A stretch of DNA of 28,025 nt, from positions 1-28,025 of IMG/VR virus record IMGVR_UViG_3300031784_000162, one strand, 5' to 3'. The notes below the pieces were generated by a model that saw nothing but the letters and a program-made list of their open reading frames with translations, made no database searches and had not been told where the DNA came from. How positions within the stretch are numbered: position 1 is the first letter of the stretch; every line of letters begins with the position of its first letter. Both the position numbers and the translations under genes were made by a program. This DNA comes from a virus. Of this stretch, positions 24,730-28,025 are shown piece after piece.

Positions 24730-24784
24730 AATTTATTTATACTAATATATATTCTATAGTTTTTCAACCAGTGTAAAAGTAAAT
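24730..24784. promoter_or_regulatory. Divergent intergenic region, likely holding promoters for both tail blocks
   Basis: This 55-bp spacer is the only divergent junction in the window, so transcription of both blocks probably starts in or near it. On the minus strand TTGAAA is followed 17 bases later by TAGTAT, a weak sigma70-like pair. TATAAATA (24734-24741) sits 4 bases before the minus ATG. On the plus strand GTGTAAA lies 7 bases before the ATG. All elements are short and the DNA is AT-rich, so none can be called firmly. Confidence 0.4.
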
Positions 24785-25240
24785 ATGGCTACAAATCTTA
24801 TCTCTGCTTCTGAAAGAACTGCGCTCAACGCAGTCATTGACGATATTCATGAGACATTTGCTCGCGAAATCACGGTTTTTAAAGAAGCTTCTCAAATAGT
24901 AATCATTACTGATCCTAATTTTAATCCATTATATAATACCGCTGGTCAAACAACTTCATATGTAAATACACCTATTTACAAGACTTTTAAAGTTAGAATT
25001 CATTATAATGATGATATAGGTAAAAAATATTGGAGCGAATCAGGTTTAGCTTCACAGATCAAACTAGAAGCTGTAGTTGGTTCAGTTAGAATAAAAATAC
25101 GAGCGGAAGATTATGATTATATAAAAGATGGTCGCCGTTTTGATGTAGACGGCAAAAGATATGTTTTAAATTCTACTTTTAGACCACATGGTTTATTCGA
25201 TAATCAATATTATACGCTATACCTCAAGCCCGATCCATAA
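24785..25240 (+). CDS. Head-tail connector / head completion-like protein (151 aa)
   Basis: A 151-residue protein, first of the plus-strand block. The N-terminus is helical (SASERTALNAVIDDIHETFA) and the rest is beta-rich (EITVFKEASQIVIITDP, FKVRIHYND, VRIKIRAEDYDYIKDG, KRYVLNSTFRPHG). A small beta-barrel with a short helix, placed just before a gpZ-like gene, fits stopper or connector proteins such as lambda gpFII, SPP1 gp16 or HK97-type head completion proteins. I do not recognise a diagnostic motif, so the role is inferred from order and fold pattern. It ends 3 bases before the next ATG. Confidence 0.5.
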   Translation: MATNLISASERTALNAVIDDIHETFAREITVFKEASQIVIITDPNFNPLYNTAGQTTSYVNTPIYKTFKVRIHYNDDIGKKYWSESGLASQIKLEAVVGSVRIKIRAEDYDYIKDGRRFDVDGKRYVLNSTFRPHGLFDNQYYTLYLKPDP

Positions 25241-25243
25241 GAT

Positions 25244-25834
25244 ATGAATCCCGAATGGATAAAAATGTTTCAAGATTTGCAAGCTGATAGAGAATATCAA
25301 AGAGAAATAAATAAAATAATTGATCAAGAATTTAATAAAATAAAAAATGAATTCATTGAAGAATTCATGAACCATCCTATCACTCAAGAGATTAAAGGTG
25401 GAATAGCAGCCACCAACATTTCAGGAACTCTTGGCGGTATAACAAATTTATATTCTTTTATAGGATTTGACGAAGGAACTGATCCAATTAGACCTATTGA
25501 AGAACTGTTAAAAAAATCTAATTATAGAATTATATATAATAATAAATCTGTGGATGCAACAGTTATTTTTGATATACCAACTGCCGCGCAAATATTTGAA
25601 ATAACACCTATGCCTTGGGCAATTGGAAGAAGCTGGGCTAGAGGAATAGAAACAGGTATTTCTGGACTTGGTTATTATCTTAAAAAAACAAAAAATAGTC
25701 GCTCTGGATTAGGTGTGCAATCAACAACACAACAGATAAGACCTGGAGCAGCATTCAGAAATTCTAAATATATATCAGATTTAATAAATAGATTTAATAA
25801 AGAACTAAAGCAGTTAAATAAACTAAACATATGA
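25244..25834 (+). CDS. Tail completion protein, lambda gpZ / HK97 gp10-like
   Basis: A 196-residue protein. The N-terminal helix is charged (NKIIDQEFNKIKNEFIEEF) and leads into HPITQEIKGGIAATNISG, then TLGGITNLYSFIGFDEG. This HP(V/I)T-x-E-(I/L) followed by SGTLGG and (N)L(F/Y)SFIGF pattern is one I associate with gpZ-type minor tail or tail-completion proteins of siphoviruses. The later part has a strand pair (NYRIIYNNKSVDATVIFDIP) and a basic C-terminal tail. By family it caps the tail end that joins the head. It overlaps the next gene as ATGA, so the two are translationally coupled. Confidence in the class is moderate to good. Confidence 0.65.
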   Translation: MNPEWIKMFQDLQADREYQREINKIIDQEFNKIKNEFIEEFMNHPITQEIKGGIAATNISGTLGGITNLYSFIGFDEGTDPIRPIEELLKKSNYRIIYNNKSVDATVIFDIPTAAQIFEITPMPWAIGRSWARGIETGISGLGYYLKKTKNSRSGLGVQSTTQQIRPGAAFRNSKYISDLINRFNKELKQLNKLNI

Positions 25835-26691
25835 AACCGACATTTTCGCACAATGTAGTAAATAGCTTCTTCTTGTGGTTTGATAATTTTTTAATGACTA
25901 AAGGAGATGCTTATAAAACTTATACAACAAAATTATACAGCAATCCTGATTTTAGATTAGGTAATGGCAAAGTTGCTTACAGTTCTCCATATAAACAATG
26001 GGTATACGATAAAAGCATAACTGGAGCCACTATACCTAGTGGATTCACGATAGATGGAATCTTTAGACCAACTGGAACAAGTGGAATGGCAATAGATTTT
26101 GAAAATGGTCGTATAATATTTAATAGCGGAGTATCTACTAATTTAAATATATCTGGAACATATTCTGTAAAAGAAGTTAATAGTTATGTAACAGATCAGC
26201 CTGAAGATAATTTAATCATTGAAGGAAAATACATAAACAATAGTAGATTTACAGTAACTGAAACTGGCATAACTCCGTACAATCCTGTAACCCCTTGCAT
26301 ATTCGCTTCTTTAGAAACTGCCCATAATACGGCTTTTGCATTTGGAGGTGAAGATGAAACTAAATGTATTATAAAGGTTGTAGCTTTCTGCGAGAATCTA
26401 TATCAATTGGATGGTGTATTAAGTGTTTTTGGCGATTCTTATAATGAAATTTTTAGTCTTATTCCAATGACCGCGCATCCTCTTGGTGAATTTAATGAAT
26501 TGAAAACTGGCGTATATCCTACTGGATACAACTACAATTCTGTAAGTAGCGCTTATAACTCAGAAACTCTTTTCATATCTCATGTTGAAACTTCAAAAAT
26601 ACGAGACAGTGTTTTAAAAGAATTGAATCCTATATTACACATAGGATTTTTAGATTTTGAAGTAAAAGCCTACCGATACCCTAGATTATAA
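25831..26691 (+). CDS. Structural protein at the tail-terminator position (286 aa)
   Basis: A 286-residue, mixed alpha/beta protein that I do not recognise with certainty. It begins with an aromatic helix (VVNSFFLWFDNFLMTKGDAY), then beta segments (WVYDKSITGATIPSGF, GMAIDFENGRIIF, NLNISGTYSVKEVNSYV). The second half has ECIIKVVAF-like and LDGVLSVFGDSYNEIFSLIP segments and ends with LNPILHIGFLDFEVKAYRYP. It lies between the gpZ-like gene and the tail tube gene, which in lambda is the place of the tail terminator gpU. It is about twice the usual size of gpU, so any match would involve an extra domain. The call is by synteny only. Confidence 0.4.
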   Translation: MKPTFSHNVVNSFFLWFDNFLMTKGDAYKTYTTKLYSNPDFRLGNGKVAYSSPYKQWVYDKSITGATIPSGFTIDGIFRPTGTSGMAIDFENGRIIFNSGVSTNLNISGTYSVKEVNSYVTDQPEDNLIIEGKYINNSRFTVTETGITPYNPVTPCIFASLETAHNTAFAFGGEDETKCIIKVVAFCENLYQLDGVLSVFGDSYNEIFSLIPMTAHPLGEFNELKTGVYPTGYNYNSVSSAYNSETLFISHVETSKIRDSVLKELNPILHIGFLDFEVKAYRYPRL

Positions 26692-26759
26692 TTTCACAAA
26701 CAATACCAATCGCTGTAAAAAATATTAACATTTTAACAATAACTAACAAATAAAAATAT
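26692..26759 (+). promoter_or_regulatory. AT-rich leader before the tail tube gene
   Basis: This is the widest gap between same-strand genes in the window (68 bases). It is almost pure A/T with two close TTAACA copies and no Shine-Dalgarno site. Since the tube protein is needed in many copies per virion, a dedicated promoter or an enhancing leader is plausible here, but no element can be defined. Confidence 0.25.
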
Positions 26760-28025
26760 ATGGCAAGAAATCGTGTAATTTACCAAAGTCAAGCTTTATT
26801 TATCGCTCCTAGTTCTACCGGCTTGCAAGTAAGCGGTACATCTGGACCAAACATTGGTGCAGCAGTGACATCTCCAACTACAACTGGAGAACTCGCTTCT
26901 GGAATCTCTCTATTAAAGAAAATGGATAGAATCCAAAGCTGCAATTTCAATTTCAGTATTAATAGACAAGATATCAACGAGTTCGGAAAACTAGCTCGTA
27001 TAGATTCTATCGTAATGGAAACTCCAACTGTAGGTTTGGATTTCTCATATTATGTAACTGATGGATATAATGAAAGATTAATGGGTTTCAATATTACTGG
27101 AGTTACTGACACTAATATCGTAAATGGCGCTCAAGCTATTTCTGGATTGCTTTCAGATCTACAAGGTAATAATTATTATATTCTAACTGTAGATGAAGGT
27201 GAAGACGTAGTTGGTGGAACATTAACTCCAGATTCAACCATAGTTGGAATTGGTAATGGATTTATTAGTGAATATAGTTTTGAAGCTTCTGTTGGAGCTA
27301 TTCCCACTGCAAATGTTACAATCGAAGCTTTTAATATTAAGTCGGACGCTTCTGAAGCTCCACTAACTTTAACTGCTGCTTCAGGACCATTTAATGGTGG
27401 AGCAAATATCGTTACAATCACAGGAAATAGTCCTGCTGTAGATTTGTTCTCACAACCTGCATCAAAATTAACAAATGTTAGTAAAGCTTACAAACTTGAT
27501 TATAGCAGAAATTTCACTGGATCAATTGGCACAGCTGCTGGTGTTAATTTCACTGGATTTACTACAGGAGCAAGCACAGTTAGCGCACTTCGTCCCGGTG
27601 ATATTCTTTTAACTCTGCCAAGCAGCCAAGGTTTAACAAATCTAACAGACGCTCATATACAATCATTTAGTTTCACATTGCCTTTATCAAGAACAGTTCT
27701 ACAACGCTTAGGAAATACATTTGGTTTCGCAAGAGTTATAGATGTTCCTATTAACATGGATTTGACTCTTAGCGCAATTGTTTCTGAACTAAGAGATGAA
27801 AATCTATTTGATATTCTTGCTTCACCAACTAAGCAAGATTTCACTATAACATTAAGAGATTCTTCTTCTAATAATAAAATCTCTTATAATGTTAAAGCAG
27901 CAATTTTACAGAGCGAAACATATTCTGAAAATCTCGGTGATAATCAAACAGTAGATTTAACATATACTGTTCAAATCGGTGGCGCTAACGACACCACTGC
28001 TGGATTGTTTATGTCAGGTAGTTAT
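26760..28025 (+). CDS. V: Major tail tube protein, C-terminus cut by the window edge
   Basis: Open from the ATG to the right edge: 422 codons. It is beta-rich with few charged residues, as expected for a tube subunit. The N-terminal domain has MDRIQSCNFNFSINRQDINE and a strand LDFSYYVTDG. The VG-x-IP strand (EYSFEASVGAIPTANVTIEA, about residues 172-191) follows, and a C-terminal domain contains IQSFSFTLPLSRTVLQRLG and VPINMDLTLSAIVSELRD. The 299- and 268-residue minus-strand proteins share this layout. The position after the terminator-like gene matches lambda gpV, though it is larger than gpV, so it probably carries extra surface domains. It could instead be another tail structural protein of the same fold, but the order favours the tube. 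Confidence 0.7.
   Translation, partial: MARNRVIYQSQALFIAPSSTGLQVSGTSGPNIGAAVTSPTTTGELASGISLLKKMDRIQSCNFNFSINRQDINEFGKLARIDSIVMETPTVGLDFSYYVTDGYNERLMGFNITGVTDTNIVNGAQAISGLLSDLQGNNYYILTVDEGEDVVGGTLTPDSTIVGIGNGFISEYSFEASVGAIPTANVTIEAFNIKSDASEAPLTLTAASGPFNGGANIVTITGNSPAVDLFSQPASKLTNVSKAYKLDYSRNFTGSIGTAAGVNFTGFTTGASTVSALRPGDILLTLPSSQGLTNLTDAHIQSFSFTLPLSRTVLQRLGNTFGFARVIDVPINMDLTLSAIVSELRDENLFDILASPTKQDFTITLRDSSSNNKISYNVKAAILQSETYSENLGDNQTVDLTYTVQIGGANDTTAGLFMSGSY

Noticed and set aside
24734-24741. TATAAATA as a T4-type late promoter
   Set aside because: The match is exact, but such an 8-mer is expected several times by chance in DNA this AT-rich, and it lies only 4 bases before the ATG.
26789-27844. 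Open frames on the minus strand across the tail tube gene
   Set aside because: They lie antisense to a long, well-patterned beta-rich frame and have no recognisable domains or ribosome sites.
1-28025. tRNA genes, CRISPR arrays, insertion sequences, integrase or attachment sites
   Set aside because: I saw no cloverleaf, no regularly spaced DNA repeats, no transposase or recombinase motifs and no long direct repeats; coding density leaves almost no room for them.

Overview
The window is a tail-morphogenesis region of a double-stranded DNA tailed phage (Caudoviricetes). It is strongly AT-rich, tightly packed and without introns. Adjacent genes overlap by ATGA or TAATG junctions or are a few bases apart. 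The gene set follows the lambda tail order (V-G-T-H-M-L-K-I-J equivalents all present), and no sheath or baseplate wedge genes are seen, so the virion is most likely a siphovirus with a long flexible tail. The host cannot be fixed from this window. A few starts have clear Shine-Dalgarno sites (AAGGAG, GGAG), but most have only AT-rich leaders. The overall style (giant modular tape measure, lectin-like tip domains, GTSGTSG stalk) recalls uncultured aquatic phages; that is an impression, not a search result.

Layout. Two divergent blocks meet at a 55-bp spacer (24730-24784). The minus-strand block (24729 down to 1) reads, in order of transcription: two tail-assembly chaperone-like genes that look paralogous; a 2319-residue tape measure protein; a tail-tube-like paralogue (299 aa); a fibre-like protein (595 aa); a second tube-like paralogue (268 aa); a lectin/gpM-like protein (661 aa); a large adhesin-like protein (888 aa); then gpL-, gpK-, gpI- and gpJ-like tail-tip proteins; and a tail fibre that runs off the left edge. 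The plus-strand block (24785 to the right edge) holds a connector-like protein, a gpZ/gp10-like tail completion protein, a putative tail terminator-position protein and the major tail tube protein, which runs off the right edge.

How it works together. The plus-strand genes would build the neck and tube. The chaperones coat the tape measure while tube subunits polymerise around it. The gpM/L/K/I/J-like proteins form the tip initiator and central hub. The lectin-like, fibronectin-like and fibre proteins decorate the tip for receptor binding.

Most notable point. The tape measure carries a cassette region (about residues 548-1111) punctuated by a repeated GFIPNFA motif. Between the motifs sits a domain with the spacing and catalytic residues of a staphylococcal-nuclease-type (SNase/thermonuclease) domain. 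It is followed by a second segment with a possible PD-(D/E)XK nuclease signature. Since tape measure proteins leave the tail ahead of, or with, the DNA, this looks like a tail-delivered nuclease cargo system.
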